Source: Cynocephalus volans
Lineage: Eukaryota > Chordata > Mammalia > Dermoptera > Cynocephalidae
Direction: 5' to 3'
Assembly: GCF_027409185.1 (NCBI RefSeq)
Contig: NC_084461.1
Span: 156,856,001 to 156,920,000 of the forward strand
Length of the DNA: 64,000 bases
The notes beneath the pieces are model-generated. The model was not told the DNA's origin. It made no database searches and saw only the letters and a list, made by a program, of their open reading frames with translations. Made by a program: the position numbers and the translations under genes. Shown piece after piece: positions 21,600 to 30,200 of this stretch. Numbering within the stretch: the first letter of the stretch is position 1; every line of letters starts with the position of its first letter.

Positions 21600-22075
21600 G
21601 TGGTCTTCTTTATAGAGGATGGTCAGGAGAGCCTCTTTGACAGGTGGCATTTGAGCCAAGCCCTGAAAGACAAGAAGTCAGTTGTGTAAAGAGTTGCAGA
21701 GAAACCCGCCAGTGCAAAGGCGCTGAGGTAGAAGCAAATCTGGCCCGCTGCAGAATTGGTGCACTCAGAGCACTAGCACTCTGGATCACGTAAGAAATAG
21801 CAGGCCCAGAACCTGGACTTTGGATCATATCCTGGGAGTCCTGGAGGGTTTTAAACACAGGAGTTAAGTGATCAGATTGATATTTCAGATGATCCCTCTG
21901 GGGCAGGTGGAGAATGTTTTGCAGAGAGGCAGGAATGGAAGCAAAGAGGGTGTTAGGAAGTACTCACGAAGTGGCCAAGGCCAGAGATGGCTTGCTTGTG
22001 GTAGGGGGAGTAGGGAGGGAAAGGAGTGGGCAGATTCAAGGTATTTTAGGAATAGAATGCAGGATTGGGATTCAA
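21600..22075 (-). mobile_element. L2-like antisense fragment, part 2
   Basis: GACAGGTGGCATTTGAGCCA, GCAAAGGCGCTGAGGTAGAA and GGAGGGTTTTAAACACAGGA follow the same family order. Confidence 0.5.
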
Positions 22076-22504
22076 GAGCCCCTGCTTGTTTAATCTCACC
22101 TTGGAGATATTTCTCACTGACAAACTTGGGAGAGCCTTGGGTAGGAGCCAGGACCCTAGTAGGGCTAGGGAGTTTGCTCTTAGGGTCTATCTCCTCAGTC
22201 AATCCAATCCCAGACTCCAGGGGCTGCCCCAGGCTGGAAAATGTGGAAGATGGTGGGAAGGGGTGGCATTCCATGCCAGGCTCTGGGCCAGGACTCTAAG
22301 TCAGCTAAGGCCTGGTACTTTGGGATAGTCCTTCCTCCCTTTTCCTCCACCAAATCTAGGTTCATGATCTCTTTCCAAGCCTGGTTCTCCTCTAGTGTTT
22401 CCTCTGTACAAAATTTTTCAACACTCTTCCTGCTGAGAAGTAGAATCATGTCTACTCCTTTCAATTTGGGCCCTGAGATCCTAGAATACAGTGGGCCTGA
22501 TGCT

Positions 22505-22885
22505 AGGCCAGGTTTCAGGCCCAGGTATTAAGAAACTGGCAGCTCCTGCTTCCCATCTCTTGGGAGCTCGCCCTGAGCTCGTCCTTCCACCATGCTGTGA
22601 GGAAGCCAAGCAGCCACATGGAGAGGCCACAGAGAGCTGTCCCAGCTGACGCCCCTGGCTGAGCTTCCAGCCGACAGCCAGCAACAGCTGCCCCATGTGT
22701 GAGTGATGGGATGATTCCAGCCCCAACCTGTGGGCCACCCCTACTGATCTTGCTTTGGAGCAGAGATGAGCTGTCCTTACTGAGTGCTGCCCAAATTGCA
22801 AATTTGTGAGCATAATAAATGATTACTTTAAGCCACTGAGTTTGTAGTGGTTTGTTATGTGGCAATAGATAACCAGGACTCTGTG
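22505..22885 (+). mobile_element. MLT1-type MaLR LTR fragment
   Basis: The 3' part reads GAGCATAATAAATGATTACT then TTAAGCCACTGAGTTTG and GGCAATAGATAACCAGGAC, the characteristic end of MLT1 LTRs, with AATAAA. The upstream part is diverged. Confidence 0.6.
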
Positions 22886-22929
22886 CTTCCCCTCTCCAGG
22901 GCCTATCACCAAATAGCACTGAGTTTTCC

Positions 22930-23335
22930 TTCTAAATACCTCTTAAATCCATCATCTTCTCTGCCTCCTGGACAACTACTTTAGCATCCTAATCGATGTC
23001 CTCCCACTCACTCTTGCAGCAGCAGGGTTGTTTTCTCACAGCTGTGCAGAGAACTTGCTGAAAAGCACATTTGATTACCTCCCCAACCCATCTGCACCCA
23101 CTTGAAGCATTCAGTGGCTCTCCAGTCCTCCTCCCATCAAGGTTTATCCACCCCTTTCCCCTTTGGGCTTCAGCCACACTGGTCTTTCTTCTCTTCCTCT
23201 GGTATCCCACCCTCCCTTTGCTCCGGGGCCTTTGCTCCTGCCATTCCCATTCCCTGAGATGCCCTGCCCCACCCATCTAGTTACCTCTCCCTCATGCTTA
23301 AGGTCTCAGCTCAAATATCACGTCTTGGGTGAACT
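22930..23335 (+). mobile_element. L2 fragment
   Basis: CAGCCACACTGGTCTTTCTT, GGCCTTTGCTCCTGCCATTC and GGTCTCAGCTCAAATATCAC are L2 sense landmarks. Confidence 0.65.
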
Positions 23336-23339
23336 GCCC

Positions 23340-23530
23340 CTAAGCCAGGTTCTCAAAATGGGGTCCCTAACCAGCATCATCAGCATCAGCTGGGAACTTG
23401 TTAGAAATGCAAATTCTCAGTCCAAGCCCAGAACTAAAGAATCATTAACTCTGGGGCAGGGCCCAGCAGTCTGTGTTTAACAAGCCTTGCAGGTGATTCT
23501 GATCAGTGCACTTGAGAACTGCCACTCGAA
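23340..23530. mobile_element. MER5A-like hAT-Charlie DNA element
   Basis: GGTTCTCAAAATGGGGTCCC, TTAGAAATGCAAATTCTCAG and CACTTGAGAACTGCCACTC match the MER5 pattern. Confidence 0.75.
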
Positions 23531-23927
23531 GGCCCCCGGTTCAGGTCAGGGACTTTATCTTCTCCCATCCCCAGATTCCTTTCCTGCAGAGGTTTGCATT
23601 TGTGATGACAAAGGTCTTTGTGAGATTATCCGATGAATGTCTGGCTCCCCGACAGGCCTGAGCACAGGCACTGCTCTCTGCTCATCATTGCTCCCAACAC
23701 CTCACCCAGTGCCTGGCACGTGCCAGGAGCTTAGGGCCAGGGGATGAGCAAATAGTGACTGTCAGCTTCCAGATGGTCATGGGTTCCCTCAGGTGCGGGA
23801 GAGGGAAAGGGACTGGTCTGGGACCTTAAAAGTGGCCAAGGAAGGGGAGGATGAGAAACCTTAAATAACCTGGGGAAACTTCAGCCCCTGCAGAAAAGGG
23901 GCCAAGGAAGAGTGTCCAGAGCCAGAG

Positions 23928-23972
23928 CTGCCCCCTCCCCCACTTCCCCTCCCCCTCCCTTCCCCTACCCTG
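23928..23972. repeat. Pyrimidine-only tract
   Basis: CCCCCTCCCCCACTTCCCCT then CCCCCTCCCTTCCCC, almost free of purines for about 45 bases on the plus strand. Confidence 0.75.
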
Positions 23973-24058
23973 GGGTAGCCCTCAGCTGACTTCTATTGGG
24001 CATTGAGCGAGGCCTTGTTCTATGGGCTTTACGTGTTTTATATCACCTAATACAACAA

Positions 24059-24120
24059 ACTTATTTTTTTGGCAGCTGGCTAGTCCGGGGATCTAACAAC
24101 AAGCTTTTGAGTTGTGTTAG
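24059..24120 (-). mobile_element. Truncated antisense SINE fragment
   Basis: TTTTTTTGGCAGCTGGCTAG then TCCGGGGATCTAACA matches the tail-proximal half of the tRNA-Ile-like SINE. The head is missing. Confidence 0.5.
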
Positions 24121-24225
24121 CATTCCCATTTTACAGACAGGGAAACTGAGGCCCAGTGAGATTTAGTAACTTGGCCGAGGTCAGCATAGGGCAGGACTTG
24201 AACCCAGGCTGTGGGACTGTGGCAC
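24117..24225 (-). repeat. MIR fragment
   Basis: CATTTTACAGACAGGGAAAC and TGAGGCCCAGTGAGATTTAG with GGACTTGAACCCAGGCTGTG are antisense MIR phrases. Confidence 0.65.
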
Positions 24226-24461
24226 TGTGGCACTGCCCCTAGCCATCGATGCCCAGGTAGGAAACACTCAGCTAGGGCAGAGGTAAGGTGGGAGCTGCAG
24301 GGACCCTTGTGTGCCTGTCCACAGGGCAGCCTCAGCCACAACAGATCATGGACCTGCGAAGTACAGGGTCCAATGTGCCATGCCTTCCCAAGTTCTCAAG
24401 AGAAACCCAAACTGTGGATTTTAATACAAAATTTCCCTGTGTCTAAACGTTAACAAGTGAT

Positions 24462-24463
24462 TA

Positions 24464-24487
<24 letters not shown>
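24462..24487. repeat. (AT)n microsatellite
   Basis: Uninterrupted TA/AT units at the tail of the adjacent SINE pair, probably grown from the AT-rich target site and the tail. Confidence 0.9.
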
Positions 24488-24503
<16 letters not shown>

Positions 24504-24660
24504 TTTTTTTTGACTGGTAAGGGGAACGGAACCCTTGGCTTGGTGTCGCCCGCACCACGCTCAGCCAGTGAGTGCACCGGCCATCCCTATATAGGATCCG
24601 AACCTGCCACCACGACGCTCCCAGCACTGCACTCGCCCGAGTGAGTCACGGGGCTGGCCC
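24467..24660 (-). mobile_element. Dimeric tRNA-like SINE, copy 1 of an adjacent pair
   Basis: After an AT run and about 25 T comes GACTGGTAAGGGGAACGGAA, then two tRNA-like modules in reverse complement (GTGTCGCCCGCACCACGCTC and CTATATAGGATCCGAACCTG), ending GTCACGGGGCTGGCCC. This is the dimeric form of the SINE in the window. Confidence 0.8.
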
Positions 24661-24854
24661 GATTTTTTTTTTTTTTTTTTTTTTTTTTTTGTCTTTTTGT
24701 GACCGGTAAGGGGATCGCAACCCTTGGCGTGGTGTCGCCCACACCGCGCTCAGCCAGTGAGTGCACCGGCCATTCCTATACAGGATCCGAACCCGCGCGC
24801 TCCCGCGCTCCCAAGCGCTGCACTGTCCCGAGTGCGCCACGGGGCCGGCCCCCG
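24661..24854 (-). mobile_element. Dimeric tRNA-like SINE, copy 2 of an adjacent pair
   Basis: It has the same structure and orientation as copy 1: poly-T, GACCGGTAAGGGGATCGCAA, two modules, ending GCCACGGGGCCGGCCC. The direct repeat AGTGATTATAT at 24456-24466 and 24855-24865 flanks the pair as a whole. Confidence 0.8.
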
Positions 24855-25254
24855 AGTGATTATATTTTTTAAAAACTCAGATGCTTCTATAGACCAGATA
24901 AAGCCTGCACCGGATGACGTCGGGTGCCCAAATTGAGGGTGTAAATAGTACCAGATGGCGTCCATGGTTATGTCAATGTTGCTGCTTCTGCCATCTGTGG
25001 GGCAGTCCACTTTAGATTCAGGGGCCACTCTCAGTGGGATGACCCCATTTTCCCTAAGGGAAGACCCCAAATGTTGACCCTTACCTTCATGTCTCAGACC
25101 CCACTGCACGGGGCTGAGTCTGCCTGGTGATAGCAGAGTTCCTAGAGTTCTGGCCAGCAGGCAGAAGGCACTCTCCAAATGCCTGCTGATGGGAGGAATT
25201 GGGCAAGTCTGTCCACCTCTGAGCCTCCACCCCCTCCCCTACACATGCTGGCTC

Positions 25255-25361
25255 CTCCCCCTCCCCTGCCCTGGGTGGGTGGGGGTGGGGCGCTGGTAGG
25301 TTAAAAGCCGGCAGCTGGGGGTCCCTCGCATGCTGGGTCCCCGTGGAGCTTGAGTTGAGGC
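25255..25361 (+). promoter_or_regulatory. EIF4E1B: EIF4E1B proximal promoter and short 5' UTR
   Basis: A GGTGGGTGGGGGTGGGGC box is followed by TTAAAAG (25301-25307, TATA-like), then E-box CAGCTG (25312-25317), about 60 and 50 bases before the ATG. There is no CpG island, unlike the two neighbouring genes, which fits a tissue-restricted gene. A CANNTG site close to the start is the type FIGLA uses at oocyte promoters; that link is inference. Confidence 0.5.
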
Positions 25362-25379
25362 ATGGCTACTGCCAGCCCT
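25362..25379 (+). CDS. EIF4E1B: EIF4E1B coding exon 1 (18 nt)
   Basis: ATGGCTACTGCCAGCCCT encodes MATASP and is followed directly by donor GTGAGT. The ATG has G at -3 and G at +4. The phase-0 join to the next exon opens a frame continuous with the eIF4E core. The start is not confirmed by transcripts. Confidence 0.75.
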
Positions 25380-28300
25380 GTGAGTTCACCTGCCTGTCCT
25401 TTCTGAAGCAAGAGATGGGTTGGGGGGCCAGGGGCGGCCTGGCGGGCAGCTGGGGCTAGAGCTCCCAGCCCATCTTCTTTTCTTTGGTCAGGCTGAGGCT
25501 AAGGGAGGAACCCAAAAGTGGGAGAAGGAGGAGAAGGAGAAGAAGGAAGAGGAGGCTCTTAAGTCTCCCAGGACTTTGCCGTCTCTGGGGAGGAAGGCCC
25601 GGGATGGGGGCCCTGTGGAGGCCAAGCTAGCGCTGCACCCCTTGCAGAACAGGTAGGTAGGGGGCTGCAGAACTGAACACAGACTGCTGCTTTTAGGCCA
25701 GCCTCTGTGATTGCTTGCTGTGTGGCCTAGGATGGCGCTTTCCTCTCTCAGACCCCAGTGCCTCATTGTGAAAGGCCAGAGCTGAGCTAAGCCTTGGGCC
25801 CTGTTAGCTTTGCCAGCCTTAACCCAACTGAGATTCTGGGGGGTTACCCCCATCCCCCAGCCCTTCAGAATAACTGACTTTACTCATCTCGCAGGGGGGG
25901 ATCTGTACCCCAAATCCCATCTCCCAGTTTTTTCTTGAAGGAGAGGGACTTCCCTGCCAACCCAGTGCTGCTGGGGGTGGACATGGGGGCCTCTCTGCTT
26001 CCTCCCGGCCACCTCCCTGTGCACCCTCCAACCAGGTGGGCTCTGTGGTTCTTCAAGAATGACCGCAGCCGGGCCTGGCAGGACAACCTGCATCTGGTCA
26101 CCAAGGTTGACACCGTGGAGGACTTTTGGGCGTGAGTATCTGCCCCTCACGGACTGGGGCCAGGGGCTCTGAGCTCAGGATCCTTCCCAGATTCCATCCC
26201 CCCAGGGGGTTGCTTCCTACACAGCCCTGCCAGCCCTTTGTTGAGGGCTGGGGCTTCGTGGGTTCTGTCCAGGGGACATTGGGGTTGGGATACGGCCACC
26301 CTCCCCCACCTTGAAGCCTTTACGGGGCTTAAGGAGGGTGCCTGGGGAGTGGGAGAAGCAAGAAGCTAACCCTGACTCTGCCACTCCATGACTTTGTAAC
26401 TCTGGGCAAGTTTCTTCCCCCCTCTGAACCTGCCTCAGCCACAAAGTGAGGATTAGGCTGCTACAGAGTGTCCGTAGGTGATCAAGGAAGAGGATCTGAA
26501 AAGTACTGTGCATACCCTAGGGGATGGCAAGAAGGCCTGGGGCTCCAGCTGCAGGGGTGCACTGGGGGTCTAAGACCCTCCTCAGGGGCTCTGGCTTCAC
26601 TGGGCTTTGATGGTTGGGGACGGCTCCAGGGAGAAGGTGGGGTTTGAAGGTTTGGGTAAGTAGGGAGGGAATTCCAGGCAGCAGACAGAGGGTGAACAAA
26701 GGCGTGGAGGCTAGAAGGTTCTGGGAAGCAGCGGAGTCTGGTGAGGAGTTGGGGGAGTGGAGACCAGATGGAACTGGGCCCTGAAGAACCTTGACTTTCA
26801 GCACGGGGTTGGGGGGGGTTCTGTCTCCAGGATGTACAGTCACATCCAGCTGGCTAGTAAGCTGTCTTCCGGCTGTGACTATGCGCTATTCAAGGTAAGC
26901 TCTGCTCTCTGTCCCCCCGCCTCAAAGGACAGGCAGGTGATTCTTCCGACCTTCTGCCACATTCCTCTCTCGTAGGGGAATTGGGGTGGGATGTCACGGA
27001 CAGCCTCTCTCAGAGCAGAGATGTGATTCCTGATTGGAAATTCTGTACAGATCCTGGACAAAGTATGTCAGACCTGAGTCGCACCTTGAAGGACATTTAA
27101 GAGTCTGGAAGGGGTTGGGGGAGAAGAGGATGAAGGAAGGAGCCCAGGTTTCTGGCCTGGCTTCTTAACTAGGACACGCATCAGAATCGCCCGAGGACAC
27201 TCCTCACCAATGTCCAGGCCCATCCCTGAGGTGCTGACACCACTGTTTAAAGATTCCCCAGCTGCTTTCTGCCCAGCAAGGTTTCGGGACTTGTGTGGCC
27301 AAACCCGGATGTCTCCTCTTGCCCACACTGGGGTCTGCCCCAGAGGCTTCCTTAATTGTCCCCATTTGAACTCTTGTCTCAAGGAACTCAGTTCAGTAAA
27401 GGAGACACACACACATGCCTGTAAGAGGTGACCAAGATTGAGGCTCAGGGGCCTGTGGGAGTTCAGAACGGTATCTGTCTGGTGGGCTAAGTGGTTGGTG
27501 GTGGAACCCACTTGGACAGAGGGGATGCAGGTGAAAGAGAACCTGGCCTATATCGGGGCTGGGCAGAGGGCAGACAAAGTTGCGAAGGTAGCTGGGTCCC
27601 CACTTCCCACTGAACAAAAAGACAGTTGATTTGCCCTCCCACCTGGCAGGATGGCATCAAGCCCATGTGGGAAGACAGCAGGAACAAGCGCGGTGGCCGC
27701 TGGCTGGTCAGCCTTGCCAAGCAGCAGCGCCATAGTGAGCTGGACCGTCTGTGGCTGGAGACAGTGAGTTGGGGGAGCTGGGAGGGATTGTCCCCAGGGA
27801 AAGGGGATGGGGCTGGCTTGGGTCTCTTGGTGGCAGGGGTCCCAAGAACAGCGGGGCAGTCCCCATGACCCAGCTGGAGGTCTCACCATTTCCCCCTTCG
27901 GGAGCAGCTGCTGTGTCTGATTGGGGAGAGCTTTGATGAACACAGCAGGGAGGTGTGTGGAGCTGTCATCAATATCCGCACCAAGGGGGACAAGATTGCT
28001 GTGTGGACCAGGGAGGCGGAGAACCAGGCGGGCGTGCTGCACATCGGGTGAGGGGTATTTCTGGCTCAGGCTGGGGGGTAGTTTGCCCTGCAAGGGAGAC
28101 CTCTGGAACTCTCCATACCCTTCTCCCCTTTCTGCCTTACCCCCCTGTATAAAAGGGTTTGGAATCCAGATTTCAAACTATTTCTAGCACAATTCTTCTT
28201 TTGTATTAGAGAGTCATTTTGGGGTTTCCACATGGGTAAGACACAACGGGAGTGCCTGTAGCTGAAATAAGTAGGAGTTTGGTGGCCTAGGTTACAGGAC

Positions 28301-28463
28301 CCTCTGCTGACTACCCATGTCTTGATCCCTCTCTGTCCCACCCCCTAGGCATGTATACAAAGAGCGCCTAGGCCTCTCCACGAGCACTGTCATCGGGTAC
28401 CAGGCCCATGCAGACACGGCCACCAAGAGCAACTCTCTGGCCAAGAACAAGTTTGTGGTGTAA
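25362..28463 (+). CDS. EIF4E1B: Eukaryotic translation initiation factor 4E family member 1B, complete in 7 coding exons
   Basis: Exons 25362-25379, 25492-25652, 26036-26131, 26831-26894, 27650-27763, 27908-28047 and 28349-28463 give 235 codons plus TAA, all with GT-AG introns. Residues 1-57 form a Lys/Glu-rich tail. The eIF4E fold follows from HPLQNRWALWFFKND to TKSNSLAKNKFVV. Cap-stacking tryptophans are W74 and W120 (with E121), and W184 lies by the guanine. Phosphate-contacting R175, K177 and K180 sit in NIRTKGDK. W91 in the VEDFW motif is the eIF4G/4E-BP contact. The family binds m7GTP caps; the 1B paralogue is known for oocyte and early-embryo expression and translational repression. 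The N-terminal sequence and start exon (MATASP) differ from human EIF4E1B as I recall it, and the body of the protein is nearly identical. Confidence 0.95.
25492..25652 (+). CDS. EIF4E1B: EIF4E1B coding exon 2
   Basis: Acceptor TTGGTCAG, donor AACAG|GTAGGT. Encodes the charged tail rich in KEEKEKKEEE and the start of the core (LALHPLQNR). The tail is low-complexity and shows the codon bias of a poorly constrained region. Confidence 0.92.
26036..26131 (+). CDS. EIF4E1B: EIF4E1B coding exon 3
   Basis: Encodes WALWFFKNDRSRAWQDNL and VTKVDTVEDFW (residues 61-91), with the first cap-binding tryptophan and the eIF4G-docking tryptophan. Donor GC|GTGAGT. Confidence 0.96.
26375..26515 (+). repeat. 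MIR fragment in EIF4E1B intron 3
   Basis: ACTTTGTAACTCTGGGCAAG and CAGCCACAAAGTGAGGATTA match MIR. Confidence 0.6.
26831..26894 (+). CDS. EIF4E1B: EIF4E1B coding exon 4
   Basis: Acceptor TCTCCAG, donor CAAG|GTAAGC. Encodes AMYSHIQLASKLSSGCDYALFK; human and eIF4E have ALY at the start, so L to M is a mild change. Confidence 0.95.
27160..27270. mobile_element. MER5-like fragment in EIF4E1B intron 4
   Basis: GACACGCATCAGAATCGCCC and CTGTTTAAAGATTCCCCAG are diverged MER5 landmarks. One inverted end is missing. Confidence 0.45.
27650..27763 (+). CDS. EIF4E1B: EIF4E1B coding exon 5
   Basis: Encodes DGIKPMWEDSRNKRGGRW and LVSLAKQQRHSELDRLWLET, holding the second cap-stacking tryptophan (W120) and its neighbouring E121. 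Phase 0 at both ends. Confidence 0.96.
27908..28047 (+). CDS. EIF4E1B: EIF4E1B coding exon 6
   Basis: Encodes LLCLIGESFDEHSREVCGAV, NIRTKGDKIAVWTREAENQA and GVLHIG. It contains the basic cap-phosphate pocket (R175, K177, K180) and W184. Confidence 0.96.
28349..28463 (+). CDS. EIF4E1B: EIF4E1B coding exon 7
   Basis: Acceptor CCCCTAG. Completes GHVYKERLGLSTSTVIGYQA and ends AKNKFVV TAA. Position 199 is His (codon CAT), where eIF4E and human EIF4E1B have Arg in GRVYKERLG. Confidence 0.96.
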
Positions 28464-29203
28464 ATTCAGCAGCCACCACTTGAGCGTCTTACTGTGCAGG
28501 ATGTGTGGGGGAGGCTGAGCTATACTGCCTATCCTGGGCAGGACTGGGGGGCAGACAGCATGTTTCTTAGCTGTCCTAGAGTAAATATGAATATGAACAC
28601 TCTAACATGAGCTGGGACCCAGGCCTAGGGGCAGCTCAGTGGTGGTGGGGACAGGGGGGGACAGCATGAGGCCTTAGCTTTTCCTAATTTTCCTTGTTTC
28701 ACCTGGGAGTGTGGTGGAGTGAGTCATGGGGGAAAATGGGAGCCCAACCTCATGTGGAAAGAAGATAGAATCCTATGCTCCAGCACATACTGTGTCCACC
28801 TGGGCAGGGGGCTAGGTGGCCTGAGGGCCAGACTCTTCCATTTCGGGGGGAGGGGCCTCAAGGCCACTGCAGCTCTGGAGCTAGAGTTCAGAGACAAGTG
28901 GGGAGCTTCTCTTTGTGACTATTGCCTGTCATCAGATCTGTACCTGGGTGGGTTAGAGGGAGAATGCCATCATTTGTACAGAGGGATATGGACAGGGCCA
29001 GCCCAGTTGCCTTGCCTGCCTCGCCTGCCTCCTGGCAAGACTGAAGTGGAGGTGGGCTGATGAGGCCCCCAGCCCCAGGTGAAGGGGGGTGACGGTGATC
29101 TAGGCCTTACCATGGTTCTGTTAAAGGTGGATTAACTTGAAGATGATGAAGCTTAATCCCCTTTCTGTTCCTGTTCTAAATAAATTCTTCTAAACCAAAT
29201 TGG
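28464..29203 (+). other. EIF4E1B: EIF4E1B 3' untranslated region
   Basis: About 720-740 bases from the stop to just past AATAAA at 29179-29184, mostly unique sequence. An AGTAAATAT motif near 28579 could serve as a weak earlier signal. The exact cleavage site is unknown. Confidence 0.65.
29179..29184 (+). terminator. EIF4E1B: EIF4E1B polyadenylation signal AATAAA
   Basis: TTCTAAATAAATTC. It is the canonical hexamer at the end of the unique sequence after the EIF4E1B stop, immediately before a SINE at 29217. Confidence 0.75.
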
Positions 29204-29216
29204 AATTATTTTTGAG

Positions 29217-29313
29217 GGCTCTAGCTGGATAGCTCAGTTGGTTAGAGTACAGCCTTATACCACAAGGGCACGGGTTCGGATGCCTGTACTGGCCAGCCGC
29301 CAAGAAAAAAAAG
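29217..29313 (+). mobile_element. tRNA-Ile-like SINE between EIF4E1B and TSPAN17
   Basis: Reads GCTGGATAGCTCAGTTGGTT then AGAGTACAG and GGGTTCGGATGCCTGTACTG, an A box and B box of tRNA-Ile type, followed by an A-rich tail (AAGAAAAAAAAG). It has the monomeric CYN-like form. Confidence 0.75.
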
Positions 29314-29574
29314 ATTCAGGCTCCCTGAAACGGGGTTTAACCTCAACCCGCCAACGAGGTTTGAGCCAGCGGGTGGGGTATATGCCTTTGGCAAAACCGA
29401 GGGGCAGGGCACTCATAAGACATGTCCTCGTCTGGCCTGAGTTTGGGTCAGGAGATAGAGCTGAATTGCCGCCAAATGAAACGTGCATCCCCTTCGATTC
29501 CACTGTAATAAAACGTCCTGCACGTGTATTAAAGACTCAAACCAGATCCCCATCCGCATCCGTTCACCGGAGCA

Positions 29575-30200
29575 GCAGTTACTCTTGCCCAGGGATGAGC
29601 TCCGTTCGACAGCATGCCGGGGACTGGGGTGGCGCCGCTACTGAGCCTTGCGTGGCTGGGGGACCTGGGGGTCCTTCACGCCTGCGGTTTCCTGCGCCAT
29701 CAGAAGGCGTCCCAGGAGGGTCTGAAGGACGCTGGGGGCCTCTTTGCGACCGGCGGCTCGGGGGGTGGGGCCCGGCCTGGAGGCGGGGCTCCGAGGGGAC
29801 AGGGGCGGGCTGGGGACCGTCCTGCATGCTGTGGGGGCGGGGCTGAGGCGGGGCGAGCTGGGCGCCGGGGGCGGGCCCTGCGGGGCGGGCGGGCCCGACC
29901 GGCGCTCTGTGTGGCCGCGGCCATGAAGCCGCAGCCTCCGGGCTAGGCCCGGGGCGGCTCTAGCCCAGGGCGGCCCGCAGGGGGCTGGGCCCGGTCCGGG
30001 GCTCCGGTTCCCAGGCCGGCGGGCGGCCTCCCACCATGCCCGGCAAGCACCAGCACTTCCAGGAACCCGAGGTCGGCTGCTGTGGGAAATACTTCCTGTT
30101 TGGCTTCAACATTGTCTTCTGGGTGAGCGTGGGGTCTGCGCCGGGCCCTGTGCTGGGCGTGGCGGGAGAAGGAGGTTCAGACCCCTACTCGGGGACACCA
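29575..30200 (+). promoter_or_regulatory. TSPAN17: TSPAN17 CpG-island promoter
   Basis: Very high CpG density, several GGGGCGGGG/GGGGGCGGGGC GC boxes (29760-29890) and a TATA-less 5' flank leading to the ATG at 30036. The start site probably lies around 29850-29960, but the sequence does not fix it. Confidence 0.8.
30036..30122 (+). CDS. TSPAN17: TSPAN17 exon 1
   Basis: The start context is CCACCATGCCC, a strong Kozak match. Encodes 29 residues: the cytoplasmic N-terminus with palmitoylation-type cysteines (GCCGKYF) and the first half of membrane segment 1. Donor TGG|GTGAGC. Confidence 0.96.

Noticed and set aside
29217-29290. A possible functional tRNA-Ile gene
   Set aside because: The A and B boxes are tRNA-like, but the anticodon arm does not pair properly and a SINE A tail follows.
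29238-29846. A 202-codon plus-strand frame ahead of TSPAN17
   Set aside because: It starts inside a SINE and runs into the TSPAN17 CpG island. No family motifs and no splice-supported extension.
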